Below are positions 36,201 through 50,400 of a stretch of DNA of 64,000 nucleotides, one piece after another. The first letter of the stretch is position 1. Each line of letters starts with the position of its first letter. Source of the DNA: Saccharina japonica (Eukaryota; Sar; Phaeophyceae; Laminariales; Laminariaceae). The notes under the pieces were generated by a model. It was not told the DNA's origin and did no database searches. It saw only the letters and a program-made list of their open reading frames with translations. A program made the position numbers and the translations under genes. Location: positions 8,134 to 72,133 of the forward strand of contig MEHQ01003090.1 in the NCBI GenBank assembly GCA_008828725.1, in the 5' to 3' direction.

Positions 36201-39200
36201 CACCTGTGAAAAAAACGTTCTTATTCTTGTTTTTCGCTTCTTTCCCCCAACTTTTCACCGCGTTTTCGTCATTTTTTTATGCATTTTGTTTCACCATTCG
36301 TTGCGACGCGGGCTATGATAAGGGGTAAGGGGTAATTTGCACTGTTACTGTTTGGTCGATTTTTGTTGTTGTTGTTGTTGTTGTTGTATTTCTGGCTGAT
36401 GGGGAAGCTACTTTACTGATTGTGCAACCAATATCGTTTATTTTTACGAAAATGTTCCTTGTATATATGTACGTAGACGACCTATGCTTCGAAGTATATA
36501 TATATACAAAATAACAAACAAACAGCTGGGAGAGATCGAGGATACTTCGATCGTTCGTAGAAGACCTATATACACTGTAGGTCATACAGCAGTACAGGAC
36601 AGCACACCTAACTGAGAAAGCCAGGCTGAGATTGAGAGGAAAAACAAGAAATTCGGGAGTCGTTGTGTTGAAATTAGTGTTGAAAGCACCCTCTCTAAAA
36701 TAACACATCTAGCCTGGACCAGACTTCCTGTTTCTTATTAATAGTAATAGGTGTCCTGTACTGTAGGCCATGGAAATTGCTCATCGGGTTTAGCTTAGTT
36801 TTTTTTTTCTTAAACCAGTTTTTGTTGGTGAGAAATAGGGCTCCTCACCACGGTGGAGCCGCACTATTTCTTTGCCGGTGCACCCTTACGGGTATCATCG
36901 CGTGCGTCTTGGGGGTTGGGTGCAGCTGGTTGGGTGTACCCTCCGCTGTTCGATCACCATCGAAGCTACATGTTTGGTGTAACGTATTCACCACCAGCAT
37001 ATGTTTTCGCGTACTTTTTCGTAAATCGGCTGTGGCTTGAACGCGTTTCGCAGAGAGGAATGGAGCCTTGTTTATTATGGTGACGGAGGCTTCTTCTGGG
37101 CGAATTGCTTTTATGTTGGTACTCGTACGTACGGTCGTTATTAGCTGTTTTTGCCTGCTGGTGCGTGTGTGCTCGCCGGTGCCAGTTGTGCAATGCCCGT
37201 GGTATCGGTCTCTCTAGCGCTCGCCCACCCATCCGCCCGCCCATGACGTCCATCCCCTATTCCTTTTCGGTATGCTGTTTTTTTTTGGTCTGTGTGTCTT
37301 GACAGATTATCGGAGACAAGACGCCGTATGATGAGAAGCCGCTGTTCCTGTACCTTGCGCACCAGGCTGTGCACGACCCCTTAGGCCTTCCCCCCTCAGG
37401 TACATTTCGAAGTCGAAGCATGTTGGTGGAAAAACAGGGTGAAAGCATGCTGTGCCTGCTTTTGCAGTTGTCGGTGTTGATGCTCCTTTCCTAAGAAATG
37501 AGGCAGTTGTTCCACAGTCAAGTACAAGCGTGATGCCAATCTTTTTGTTTTAGGACAGTCCGTGTAGTAGAGGTGTACCCCGGCGAGTACCCGTCACAAA
37601 CGGGTACTTGGATAATTCTGAAAGTGAAACCCGAACCCGTCGCCGGTAACCCGGGTTTTCCGACGAAATAAAACCGGTTCAACGATTACTCGGGCAAACC
37701 CGGGTACCCGGACAACCCGTTTTCGTTTACGGTCACCAAGGGGCAAGGGGAGCCACACGCGGATGACAGTGCGTACAACGATTTAATGTCGAAAATTTAA
37801 CTGTAAACATCAAACAACGAACGGTATCAGAGCGCCGGGTATTCGAAGACCCTTCCACCTGGAATGCCGTTACATAGTCGTACGCTGGTACCCACACCCT
37901 ATGCCCCTGAATGAGCACAATCAGGTAGCAAATTATAGATTGACAGTACGAGGCATGTGTGCCATAATAATAATAGTATAGGTGGCGTTCCTAGGTTTCC
38001 ATGTATGTCGGGCAGGTGTCATGGCTCGAGGAAAATAAATGCATGCCTATACGTACATACTAAGTACACACATACGTACATCGGCAGTATACTCGGAGGA
38101 TATCGAAGTTATCAACATAACGGGCACGCGTATGAAAAATAACATTAGAAACTCTCTTGGAAAACCGTACTAAAAGCATGAACATTGTTGGAATATTCAG
38201 CTCTGAATAGTGTTACCCGTGGCCCGTGGGCACTCCGTTCTCTGTCGATTTGAAAGGTTTCTAGAGATATTGTGGGGGGGGGAGTGCCAAACATACGGGT
38301 ACCCGAGTACTCGAACCCGCCGAGTACCCGGGATTTCTAGAGATATTGTGAGGGGGGACATGCCAAACATACGGGTACCCGGGTACTCGAACCCGCCGAG
38401 TACACGGGTTTTGGTCACCCCCAAAACCCGCGGGTTTCAAGTCAAACCCGAACCCGTGACGGGTTTTGCCCATCCGGGTTGCACCCGCCGGGTACCCGGG
38501 TTTCGGTCATCTGGGGTACACCTCTACCGTGTAGGTCTAAAAAAAAACAAGAAACGGTTTTGGGGCTTGCGGTTGTGAGGAGCTGGGGCTCGATGGGTCG
38601 CTAGAGCCACATACGTGCAGTGAGTGTATGGATCATAGCAACAGAAGTTGTCGCAAAACCTCAATCGTTGGATCAAGTAAGCCTCGGACTACTCTGCTGT
38701 GTTATGGTATGAACGAGTATGCAGTAGTGTATAGCGATCACGATCTGCGGTTTTATCAGCAGCAATGAATGGCCGAGCCAGGGGTTTTAGTTGCGTGGCG
38801 AGCGGGCGATCCATCAAAACACAAGACACAAAACACGAAACTAGTTGCTTGCTCACGCTAACGACATCATCATCATCCGGCACTTTCCACTGAAAGAACT
38901 GTTACGGGGGGGGACCATACGTAGTAAATAGGACAAAATATTGTTACTAAAAGTAGGGAAATATTTCGTTTTTTTTGTGTGTACAGTGGGTGCTATTCAC
39001 AATGGTCCACCGTAATAGTCGCGATCCCGCATGACGTCACGTGTCGACCGAGGATTCTCCACCAATAAAAAATTCCATCCTAAAAAGTTGACCAATCAGA
39101 AAACGATGGGCACGAAATGTCCTGTCTATGTTTGTTGGCCGTTTTGTTTTTGGGCTATAGACGCGTTCACCGCGGATGAGTGGGACATCCTGGACGCCCT

Positions 39201-39258
39201 GGAGGAAAGCTCGGGCTCTTCTCTTCGACTGCAGTTCGCTAAAGTGAGTAGGTCCGCT

Positions 39259-39296
<38 letters not shown>

Positions 39297-42200
39297 CAGC
39301 AACAGCAACAGTAGCTGCGGTAGCAGCAGTAGCAACACGCCGTACCGCACTCAATATTGTGTGTGTTTTTTTGTGGTTCGTGCCCTCTTCCTTGGCAGGC
39401 AAGCTGTGCTGCTATTATTCCTATTATTCCGGGTGGGCTAGTGTAGTAAGAAGAGCAATCAGAACCCACGATGAACCCAAACACGACACACATATGCATC
39501 CCTTTGTTTACCTGTATACCATATTTGATTGTGATTATTGTGGTTTACAAGGCTTTCCTACGGAGTGGTCTTTATATAGTAAAGGCGACGCAAGAAAAAC
39601 GGGTTACCTAGCCAGCAGCAGAGCGTCAACATAATGCACACCAGCAGCTGCAGCAGCTGCAGCAGCAAAAAAGACAGAAGCAATAAACTGCACTGCTGCA
39701 TCTTCATCTAAAGCCAAGGAGTGCGGACAAAGCGTTTATTGTGTAGACGAAGAAGGAAACTAATAACAATAAACATTGTGCACGTAGATATATACGAACT
39801 CTCGTTTTATGTTTTACCATGCTGCCACCTGCTGGTCGAACATTTACGTACAAAAAAATAAGAACTGGGTCACGATCCACACACGCAGTCAACCACGTAT
39901 CAACCGACCCACCGACACCCACCCACCCACACCCACCCACCCACCCACCCACTCTCACGTACTTACCAACATCCACTCACATCACTCACACCCACCCACC
40001 CAACCACCGACCCACCCACCCAACCACGTACGTACGTGCGCACCAACCGATCGATACACACACGCACCAACCGATCCACCCATCCACAATCTACAACAAC
40101 AGCAGAGTGAAATCAGTATACAGCAGCACCAGTCAGTACGTACAGCAATAATAATAGTAGTAGTCATTATATAACCCATCTACAGCAGCAATAACAACAA
40201 CAGCAGCAGGAGCAGCAGTCCAGCGGTACGACTCGTACGTACGTACAGCGGACACAAACAAAACGCCGGCATGGATGCGCAGCCCTTGTACGTACAGGAG
40301 TGTAAACAAAACGCCGGCATGGATGCACAGCCCTTGTACGTACAGCACTGGCGTTTTTTTTTTTTTTTTTTTCGGTCGATTTTTTTACGTCTGGCGTTTT
40401 TTATCTTGAAATTAGTGTAAAAGTGGCTAACTCGCGAAGTTATGGGCCGATTTCGATTTTGACCGAAGTTCTGGAGATCCATATTTTCACATCTGGGGGA
40501 CTCTTTAGGAAAAAATTACTTGATTTTAGTATGGCCAGGAAAATTACTTGATTTTAGTGTGGATATTTTTTATCTTGAAATTAGTGTGGATTTGGACCCG
40601 GGCCGCAAAGCCCTCCGAATACGCTGGGAACCCCTCCCCTCCCCGGGTAGATGTCAGTTGGGCTGTTTGCATAATACGTCAGTACAATACGTCAGTTTGG
40701 CTGTTACGTCAGTTGCTGTTTGCGAAGAGCTCAGTTGGCCTGTTTGAAGGGCTGGTTGCGAAACGAAAGGTCTGTTTGCAAAGAGCTGTGTATCAGTTGG
40801 TCTGTACGGACAAAGAGCATCGAGTTACTACGGACCTCTAATCGTGAAATAATAGATAGGTTTATATGTTCCCTATTATAGCGCATTGTGTTATTCGATG
40901 TCGGGGGCGGGATGTGCGATCATCCCCCCTGTATATAAAATAGCCCCAAACACCAAACATGGAACCCTCACTTTTATCCTTCCCCTCCTCTTGTCTCCCT
41001 TCTTTCCTCCGCCTCCTCCGTGTCAATGACGTTGTGCTATATACTACCACTATGTTCGATAATATAAGGATCGCTTATATATTAATATTCAATCTAATCG
41101 GTGTTTAAACTATGGGACAAAGCGGAATACGGTAGCAGGGGTAGTAACACCTAACTTTGCTGGGTAGTAACACCTAACTTTGCTGGGTAGTAACACCTAA
41201 CTCACTCGTACCTCTCACCCAAAACAACCGACTTTTGATTAATATATTTGTTTTTCAAGTCAGCAAAAGAACCTGATATAATACGCGATCCCGTTCTTTC
41301 AGGAAATAACATAAATGTTACGTATACATGTGTGGTACCAGGTACCTATTATATGGGTGGGTGGAATTAAGTTACCAAGTTGCTTGAATTTACGTAGTGT
41401 GTGTTTTTTTTTTCATAGGAGCCCCCCCTGTCAGTGAGAACCGCTCGAACTCAGAAAATGAAACTAATATCTATCATAGTACACCTCACGGCTCCGCTCT
41501 CTCTCTCTCTCTTTCTCGCGCCTCCTCTATATTCCAATACGAGCCCCCGATGATTTATGCCTGCACAACACACCCAAGCGCCATTTATTGCCTTGCCTCT
41601 CCCCCTGTCTTGTGCCGTGCCTTGATTGAATGAATGTCTCGGGACAGGTTTTGATGTACTTGGACAAGACCATCGGCGAGCTCGTGGCCTACCTGGAGGC
41701 GGAGGGGTGGATGGAGAACTCAATCATCGCGGTGGCTAGCGACAACGGGGGCTGCCCCGAGGCTGGGGGCAGCAACTACCCTCTCCGGGGCATCAAGCAC
41801 TCCTACTGGGAGGGCGGCGTCAAGGTGACTAATTTTTCTGAGGGGTGGGGGATGGGGTAGGTTGTGGGGATGCTTGTCAGTGTGGGGCCCTTTTTTTTGT
41901 AAAAATTCAGTTGGTGGCTGTGAAAGTGGAAAGGTGAGGGGCCCATCAGGAATGGGGTGCACGGCCGTAGTCGTATGACCACAGACCCTCGCATCGGAAT
42001 CAGGTCCGAGAGCTACTCTCAACAGGTGAAACCACACAATAGTAGGCAAGCACAAGGAGGGAACGAAAAAAGTGGGTTTTCGTTCTTAAGGTGCCGTGCG
42101 GTTTCAATGCGTTTTTTGTCGAACCGTACCGCACCGTACGATCTTGGGGCTTGTAGGAAGAACCGCTCTGCACCGCACCGCACTGTATAATTATTGGTCG

Positions 42201-44425
42201 GCTTCTTTTGCCGTGAGCTTTTGGACGGGGGGCGGTGGAGTAGGGTGTGAGGGGTGGGATCAGCGAGCATCGTCGTGATGTTGCCGTTGCCTCTGTTGCT
42301 GCCGCCACTGCTTACTGCCGCTGCTGCTTGCTGCCGCCAACTAGTACTTCTGTCGTTGATGTAGTTAACGTAGGCTATGCTGTTGGAACTATCGGCAGCG
42401 GTTGTTGATGCCTGGATCTCGCTGTGCGCCCCCCCCCCCNCGCCCCCCCCCCCCCCCCCCCTCCGCCAGACCCTGTCATCCTTACTCTGCGGTATTCTTT
42501 CACTTCAGGCCTTGCTTTTCTACTGGCACTGGTGTCACCCCTTCCGCCGGTCTCACGGTTTTGTTTTTTTTTTCGCTTCATTCGGGCGGGGTTATATCCC
42601 ACGCCAAATTCATTGGTGTATACCTCTCGAGCGTTTGCGCCATTCTTCTGTTACGGTCTTCTTCTGGTTGCTCCTTGACTCTTTTTTGTGCTCTCTTCTG
42701 TTTGGCCTGGAGCGTGGCGAAACCTATTATGTGCCAGTGTCACTTGAGACCCGCGCAGAACACGCTCTTGAGTGTATATGCAGCGCCACCACCCGTGTCG
42801 TGCCAGCCTCCAGCAGCAGCAGCAGCAGCAGTAGCAGCATCTTCAATTTTCGTGCATAGTTCCCTAGGTTTGAGCGCACTACGTGCTGAGTTCTGATTCG
42901 TCTTGTTCCCCCTACCTTGAAAGTTTTGCTTTTTCCGACCGGGAGATCAAACGAACGCCATAGTTGATCTCAAATCAATAATCACACGCCTCCTTCTTGC
43001 GTTTTTCGGGGGAGGGGGGGGGGGCAGTGACGCCATTGTGGGGTTTCCAAGTACCTGGCAAAATAAAACGTTTTTTTTTTGCCAGGTGCGAAAGAAGCAT
43101 AATGACAGCCATCAACGCAAAGCCAACTAAACTCAAGGTGTTTTTATGTTGCGCCGGTATTTAATTATGGCACATATCGTGGACATATGGAAGCATCACT
43201 ATTTAATAATAGCATCTGACACAGCTTGCAAATATGTACCTGTATGAGTTTCGACGAATTGCCTCGATCTCACTCTCGCAGCTGCATGTTCTTTCATGTT
43301 TTTTTTCTTCGTATACATATGATAGGTTCCTGCATTCGTCTACTCGAAGAGCCACATCCCGGAGGAGGCTTGGGGCACGAACTACAGCGGGCTGATGCAC
43401 GTCACCGACTTTCTCCCGACTTTGGCATCGGCCATCGACATCGAGCTCGCCGGAAGGTGAGGGGCGGCGGGAGGCATCAGTACCTCGGGTACGGCGGGGG
43501 GGGNTTTTTCTAACACGACACGTTTTGTATGTTGCGAGTGTGGTGAGGTGAATGAATCCCTTTGACTTACAGCAGTACAATAGTACCAGGTATAGGACAC
43601 CTAATAAGAAACAGGAAACTCTGGTCCAGGCTGGGTTTCTTATTCGAGAGAGGGTGCTTTTTACACTAATTTCAAGATAACGACTCTCGAATTTCTCATT
43701 TTCCTCTACATCTCAGCCTGGCGATCTTATTAGCCTGTTTCTTATTAGGTGTCGTGTACAGCAGTAGTGCAGTGTACAGAGACTCTGACCGAAACATGAC
43801 AGTACTGCTTCCTACCAGGTAGTGTTTTTTGTCGAGACAACGGGAGTGTAGCCCTAAAGGGGCTTTTAAGCTCTATGTACCAGGTATTTTGTATCCGTCC
43901 GTCGGAGGATTGGACAAAAACAAAGTGGAAGGAGGAGGATTGAACAAAACAAAATGGACGAGAAAAAAAAAAAAAAAGTTGAGGATTTTTGAGGCGTTTG
44001 GCCTGAAAAGACTTTGAAAGGCCACGGTGCATGCCCTTCGTGCCGGCGCTGGTTGGTACGAGGACGAATGGTCGCGCAAGCACACGACCTTGTACCGCTT
44101 TTGCGTGTCATGGAGGGGGCGTACTCATTAGCCGCATGTCATGCATGGTCGTACTAATCGTATGGCGGTAGACCCTAGCATCTGTACAATGCCGGGACGG
44201 AGGATGTCGGGTTATCATCGACAATACAGACGTTGCTCGCTTGCACCAAGCGCGAAGCGCCCGTGATGTGTGGGGCGAGTCGCATGAACGGTGAGCTGCA
44301 TCCTACTAAGAAACCGATTGTGAGGAGGGGGTGGGGGGGCGTTCCGTTATAGCGTGGCTGCAGCATTAGCAGTAGTGGCGTGAGGTCGTTTTTCGCTGGT
44401 TTGTCGCACGATAGCGGAACTGCGC

Positions 44426-44489
<64 letters not shown>

Positions 44490-47400
44490 TTAGCGGCATT
44501 AGCGTTAGCAATGGCGGAAGTAGCGGCGTCGATTCCTGTGTGGGAATGCGTTGGGTTACCTGAACCCCACCCTGTACAGGAAGGTGAACAATGATCCGGT
44601 AGACGCAGCTCGTAGTACGTAGTCCCGTGTACTTACTGCTGTACCAGGCAAAAGGAATGATCACAACCGCAGTGTAATTTACACCTTATCTCATTTGTTT
44701 GCGTATCATAGCTGTAGCTTACAGCGTTGGGTTACAGGATATACAGCAGTACAGCAGTGGTGGTGGCAACTACGAAGCACATCGGATGTAGGACGACCAT
44801 CGCCATGGTCCCCCATCACTGTCAAAAAGCAGCGGCACCGCTACCTTCACCCGCGCCGCACCATCGCAGAATGAAGTATGCGCACAGCATAACGTGCCGT
44901 ACAGTACTTTTACACGCCGGACAGGTGGTCTACAGGTAGATCATCTACAGATGAGTGATGTACAGATAGATCATCCACGGATAGGTCATCGACAGATAGG
45001 TCATCGACAGATAGATCATCTACAGATAAGAGCATCTAGATCATAACTTTGCCGTTACAATATTTTGTGCAGGCTTTGTGCAGTACAGATCCAACCCAGG
45101 GAACATGTCCTAGATGACGCAGATTATACGGCTCTCACCCGGCAACATGAGCTGTAGATCATACAGATCATACAGATCATACAGATCATACAGATCATCT
45201 GCCCTGAAATAGCTAGATCAAGTGGGAATCTAGTATCTACCGATGTTGTGTACACTTTCCTGCTCTCTCTCTAGCGCGAGGGAGACTTTGAATCCACCAA
45301 TACTTGCCAAGAAATGCACCACAACAATAAGGAGTATACATCACGACGTATGTCGCGTCTGGGATCTTGTCTTACGTGCTCTCCACAAACAGTCACGGTC
45401 TCCAACAAAGCAAACTGACATGGAAGGGGACGCACGCCTCCCCTCCCGTCCCCTCCCCTTCCTCCTGTCCCTGTTTCCCCTCCCCCTTCCCCCTGCATCT
45501 TCTCCGCCTCCTTACCTTCCTGTACATATATATGGTTTCGTCCCTCGCAATTGTGGAAAACTCCAGCTTCGGTGACCTTGACGGTGTCGACCACTGGGCC
45601 CACATCACCAACCCCGACTTGGTGGCATCGAGCGGGAGCCCTCGCACGGAGATGCTGTACAACTTCGACCCCTATGTCCTGTGGGCCGGCGTAGACTCGT
45701 GAGCATCCCCCCCCCTCCCCCCCTTTTTCTTGGGTTCGACAACTTCGTAATATACACGTACTGTATATATGTTTGTTTGGTGTTTGTCTTTTGTAACTAC
45801 TGTAGTATTCTGGAGGCCGGCAGCGGGGGGGGGGGGGGAGGGGGGGGGGGGGTACTCATTTGTTGCTTGCCTTAGTATTTTGACCATTGACCACGCATCT
45901 CTTTCGAGATGGAGCACCGTTTCTACTCCTACTAGAAACACCTTCAACATTTGGGTGCGCATGAAGGTGTGCTCATATATTACGAAGAAACAGCCGGGGG
46001 GGGGGGTACTCATTTGTTGCTTGCCTTAGTATTTTGACCATTGACCACGCATCTCTTTCGAGATGGAGCACCGTTTCTACTCCTACTAGAAACACCTTCA
46101 ACATTTGGGTGCGCATGAAGGTGTGCTCATATATTACGAAGAAACAGCCGGGGGGGGGGGTACTCATTTGTTGCTTGCCTTAGTATTTTGACCATTGACC
46201 ACGCATCTCTTTCGAGATGGAGCACCGTTTCTACTCCTACTAGAAACACCTTCAACATTTGGGTGCGCATGAAGGTGTGCTCATATATTACGAAGAAACA
46301 GCCGGGGGGGGGGGTACTCATTTGTTGCTTGCCTTAGTATTTTGACCATTGACCACGCATCTCTTTCGAGATGGAGCACCGTTTCTACTCCTACTAGAAA
46401 CACCTTCAACATTTGGGTGCGCATGAAGGTGTGCTCATATATTACGAAGAAACAGCCGGGGGGGGGGGTACTCATTTGTTGCTTGCCTTAGTATTTTGAC
46501 CATTGACCACGCATCTCTTTCGAGATGGAGCACCGTTTCTACTCCTACTAGAAACACCTTCAACATTTGGGTGCGCATGAAGGTGTGCTCATATATTACG
46601 AAGAAACAGCCGGGGGGGGGGGTACTCATTTGTTGCTTGCCTTAGTATTTTGACCATTGACCACGCATCTCTTTCGAGATGGAGCACCGTTTCTACTCCT
46701 ACTAGAAACACCTTCAACATTTGGGTGCGCATGAAGGTGTGCTCATATATTACGAAGAAACAGCCGGGGGGGGGGGTACTCATTTGTTGCTTGCCTTAGT
46801 ATTTTGACCATTGACCACGCATCTCTTTCGAGATGGAGCACCGTTTCTACTCCTACTAGAAACACCTTCAACATTTGGGTGCGCATGAAGGTGTGCTCAT
46901 ATATTACGAAGAAACAGCCGGGGGGGGGCGACTTCATTTTCATGCATGGCCGTAGTCGTATGACCATAGACCCTCGCATCCCTACAATGCCGGAACGGAG
47001 CGTGTCGGGTTTTCACTGACCAGGCAGACATTGCTAGCACCAAGCGCGAAGCGCCGTGAGATGTTAAGCGAGTCGCACGAAGGGTGAGCTGCATCCTACT
47101 AAGAACCGCTTGTGAGGCGGACTTGCATATGGATGACAGCTTCAAGGAGTCAATTTAATTTCTGGTGTGGCCACTTCCCGAGACAGCAATGGGAGCAATA
47201 TGTAACTGCCTCGCGGGTGCCTTACCATATACACACTACATGATACGATAATTCCCCTGGTGCGGAGCAAAGGTTCTCCAACCCGCACAAATGATCTAAC
47301 TCGACCGTCAGTCTTGGTGATCGCCAAACAAACAAACAGAAAAAACGGTACCCTGGTTGTCTAGCTCACGCAGTGAGAGGCGTGTTTTACAGCGGCGTTG

Positions 47401-50400
47401 CCAACCAACGCCAACCCAACCTATAAGTATAAAATATATTTATGGGGGGGGGTACTGGAGGGGGGGGAGGGGGGGGTATCGTCGAGCCCTACGTACGTCC
47501 TGTGGGTCAACGGAGGGTCCCATAAGTGCTTATTTTCACTCTGTACATTTTTTTTTTGGTGTTTTTTTTTTTTTTCCGAAACGAGTCTTTTGTAGGCAGG
47601 GGGGAGGACATTGTTATGGCCACGGCTGTTGTTGTTGATGTTGTCGTGCCCCTCTCATGTGCCTCGGCGCCAGTCCCTCTCACGAGCGACCGTCCGTGAC
47701 TGAGCGTTTGACCGTCTTGCGACTAAACTGCACGGACGAGTCGGTCTGGTACGGGCGGGTTCGAGACCTTGTTTGGTGCAGGGTGGTCGCGCGAAGCGGG
47801 TGTTGTTGTGTACCAGGTATGTGTGTCCTCTGTAGGTGGGTGGTCGTGTTTTGGGGTACATGGAAGGCATCGCTGTAGTTGTGGTCAGACGGGGCAGGGT
47901 TGGGTTGGGGTTGCGACGTGTCCAACTCACAAGATATTTGATTCCCTACGCTCACCTACGCTATATGTATACCGTCACCTGCTTGACGTCTCATGCAGAC
48001 ATTTTTATTTATGCGGTGAAACGTAACCACCACCAACCACCCTATTATAGCAAAATTGCTGTTGTTTTAGCGGCAATATCAGATACTAACAGACAGCAGT
48101 AGCTCGGTCATTGACGGGCGTCTGGAGGGCGCGTCGGCGCGATCTTTGTGAAAGCTTAAGTTATTTTTTTTATTATGAAATCGTCAGGGACGACTGACTA
48201 TCCAACGGATGAAAAAGACGACGAGTCGGTCTCCGACTTTCGATCGTTTCCTAAAGCGCAAAACGCCTACTGACGAAACCCTTCCTTCGTCCTCGGGTGC
48301 CGCGATCTGCCGTTGTTCTGGTATGCAGAATCATCGCGGCCGAGTACCCCCTGATCCAGGGAGCATACCGACTGGGGAAGTGGAAGTTCATCTTCAACGC
48401 GTACTGCCAGGGTTACTACACCTTCGACCGACAAGTCCAGGCGACGGTACGTCTCTCCCTGCTGCTGGGGATGATGAATAAACAGCCGATTTTCCTAATT
48501 GAGAATTGCCTTTCCGATGAGAATGAAAATCGATTTTTTTTTATTTTTTTATTGTAAGAAACGTACTTCCCTCACAGTCTTTTTTTTCACTGTAAACTAT
48601 TGTCAGTTGTGACACCCGTCGATGACAAAAAGAAAAAACGAAGTCGGCTTCGGCTGTCTCAAGATATCGAAGATCCCAGAAAATCTGGATTTATGGGCGA
48701 GGTACCTCGCTCATAAATGCAAGTTCCCTTCATTCCTCGATTTTACGAGTCTGTCGAGGTTGATTTCATTTTTTTTTTCGTGGATCGATACCTATCATCG
48801 AGGAACATATTTTCTAGGTCAAATTTTGATCGTGAGCGAAATACAACTGTTGAACAATAACAAAGTACTAAAATCGATTTTCATTCTCATCGGAAAGGCA
48901 ATTCTCAATTAGGAAAATCAGCTGTTAATACGTTGCTTGCTGTTGCTGGTGCCATTGGTGTTAATGTTGCTCTTGGTGGCTGTTGATGTTGCTTGTTGAC
49001 GTCGGTATTGATGTTGCTGTTGCTATTGGTAACTATTGATGTTTCTGTTGCTGCTGGTGGCTATTGCTGTTGCTGGTGGCTATTGATGCTGCCGCTGGTG
49101 GCTATTGCTGTTGCTGGTTGGCTATTGCTGTTGCTGGTGGCTATTGATGTTGCTGCTGCTGGTGGTGGTTATTGATGTTGCTGCTGGCCATTGCTGTTGC
49201 TGGTGGCTATTGCTGTTGCTGGTGGCTATTGATGTTGCTGCTGCTGGTGGCTATTGCTGTTGCTGGTGGCTATTGATGTCGCTGCTGCTGCTGCTGCTGC
49301 TGTTGCTGTGGCTGTTGCTTATTTTACGTCTTGATGGGTATCCGGTCCCGCCACCTCCCTTGGTACCATTACCAGCACCTTCCTATTTTTGTGAGAGGTT
49401 CTGTTCAGCGTGGTCCCGATGGATTGGGCACGCTCGCCCTTCCACAACCGCAGCCCGAGCTATTCGTTTCCGCTCGAACCCCCCCCCCCCCCCCCCCCCC
49501 CCGGCATTTTAGGACGCGAGGTCTTAACAGTATCCAACGAACATACGGCATTGCATGAACATCGAGTACCCCCCCCCCCCCCCCCCCGTATGGCATATGT
49601 ATGTTTCTTGACTGAACTTTGCGGCTACAAGGCTCACCGGGCGAGGTCTTTTGCCTCATACTTGCTGGAGTATACAGCACCTACCCACTATCCATAGCCT
49701 GCATTAACCAAGTATTACGGGGGGGGGCATAGTAAATAGGACCTACGACAGGTACCAGGTACCTGATGGGTTTTTGTTTTCGTATCGTAGGTCCTATTTA
49801 CTATGGTCCCCCGTAGCAGTAGACACTAGCCTACAGTCTCTACCCGCCAGCCTCCGTAGTCACGCGGCTACTATGTAGTCTAGTGTGGTGGGGACGGGAG
49901 TGCTGCACAACCAACACTTCCTTAGCCACCACAAAAGCGACGGTGCGCGCTGAGGGAGGGAGGAAAGGAGGACCTTATCACACCCGGGTGCTAAGAGAGC
50001 ACACCCTCTGGGCCGACTTTCTCCAAAGCAACGAGAGGGGGGGGGGGCGCACACAAGATGAAAATGACGGGTTTGGTTGGAAAACATATCGTCGAGGTAT
50101 TCGCATAGACAGACGCGTCTTTCCGGTTTTTTGTTTTCATGGTCTCTCTCTCCGTTGTCGAGCAGAGGAATCATCTTGGAAAAATGGTCCCGAGAGGGGG
50201 TGTGTCGTCTTATCACCCCCGTGTTATACATACGCTATACGTATGAGTGATGGGTGCGAACGGCACCCTTACGTCCGTCCGTTCGCTGTGTGCTGCTGCT
50301 GCTGCTGCTGCTGCCTCTGTCTTCGGTCAGCCTTCGGACGATTCGCTCTATGGTACTCCTGTCTTGACGCGGTGCTACGATAGAGGTGTATAGCACATTT

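Noticed and set aside
45853..46929. CRISPR-like regular array with 154-bp period
   Set aside because: Units are identical over their whole length with no variable spacers, and they match a LINE 3' end. The context is eukaryotic.
48993..49512. Leu/Val-rich ORFs at 48,993-49,512
   Set aside because: Translation of the GTTGCTGGTGGC minisatellite; hydrophobic only because of the repeat.
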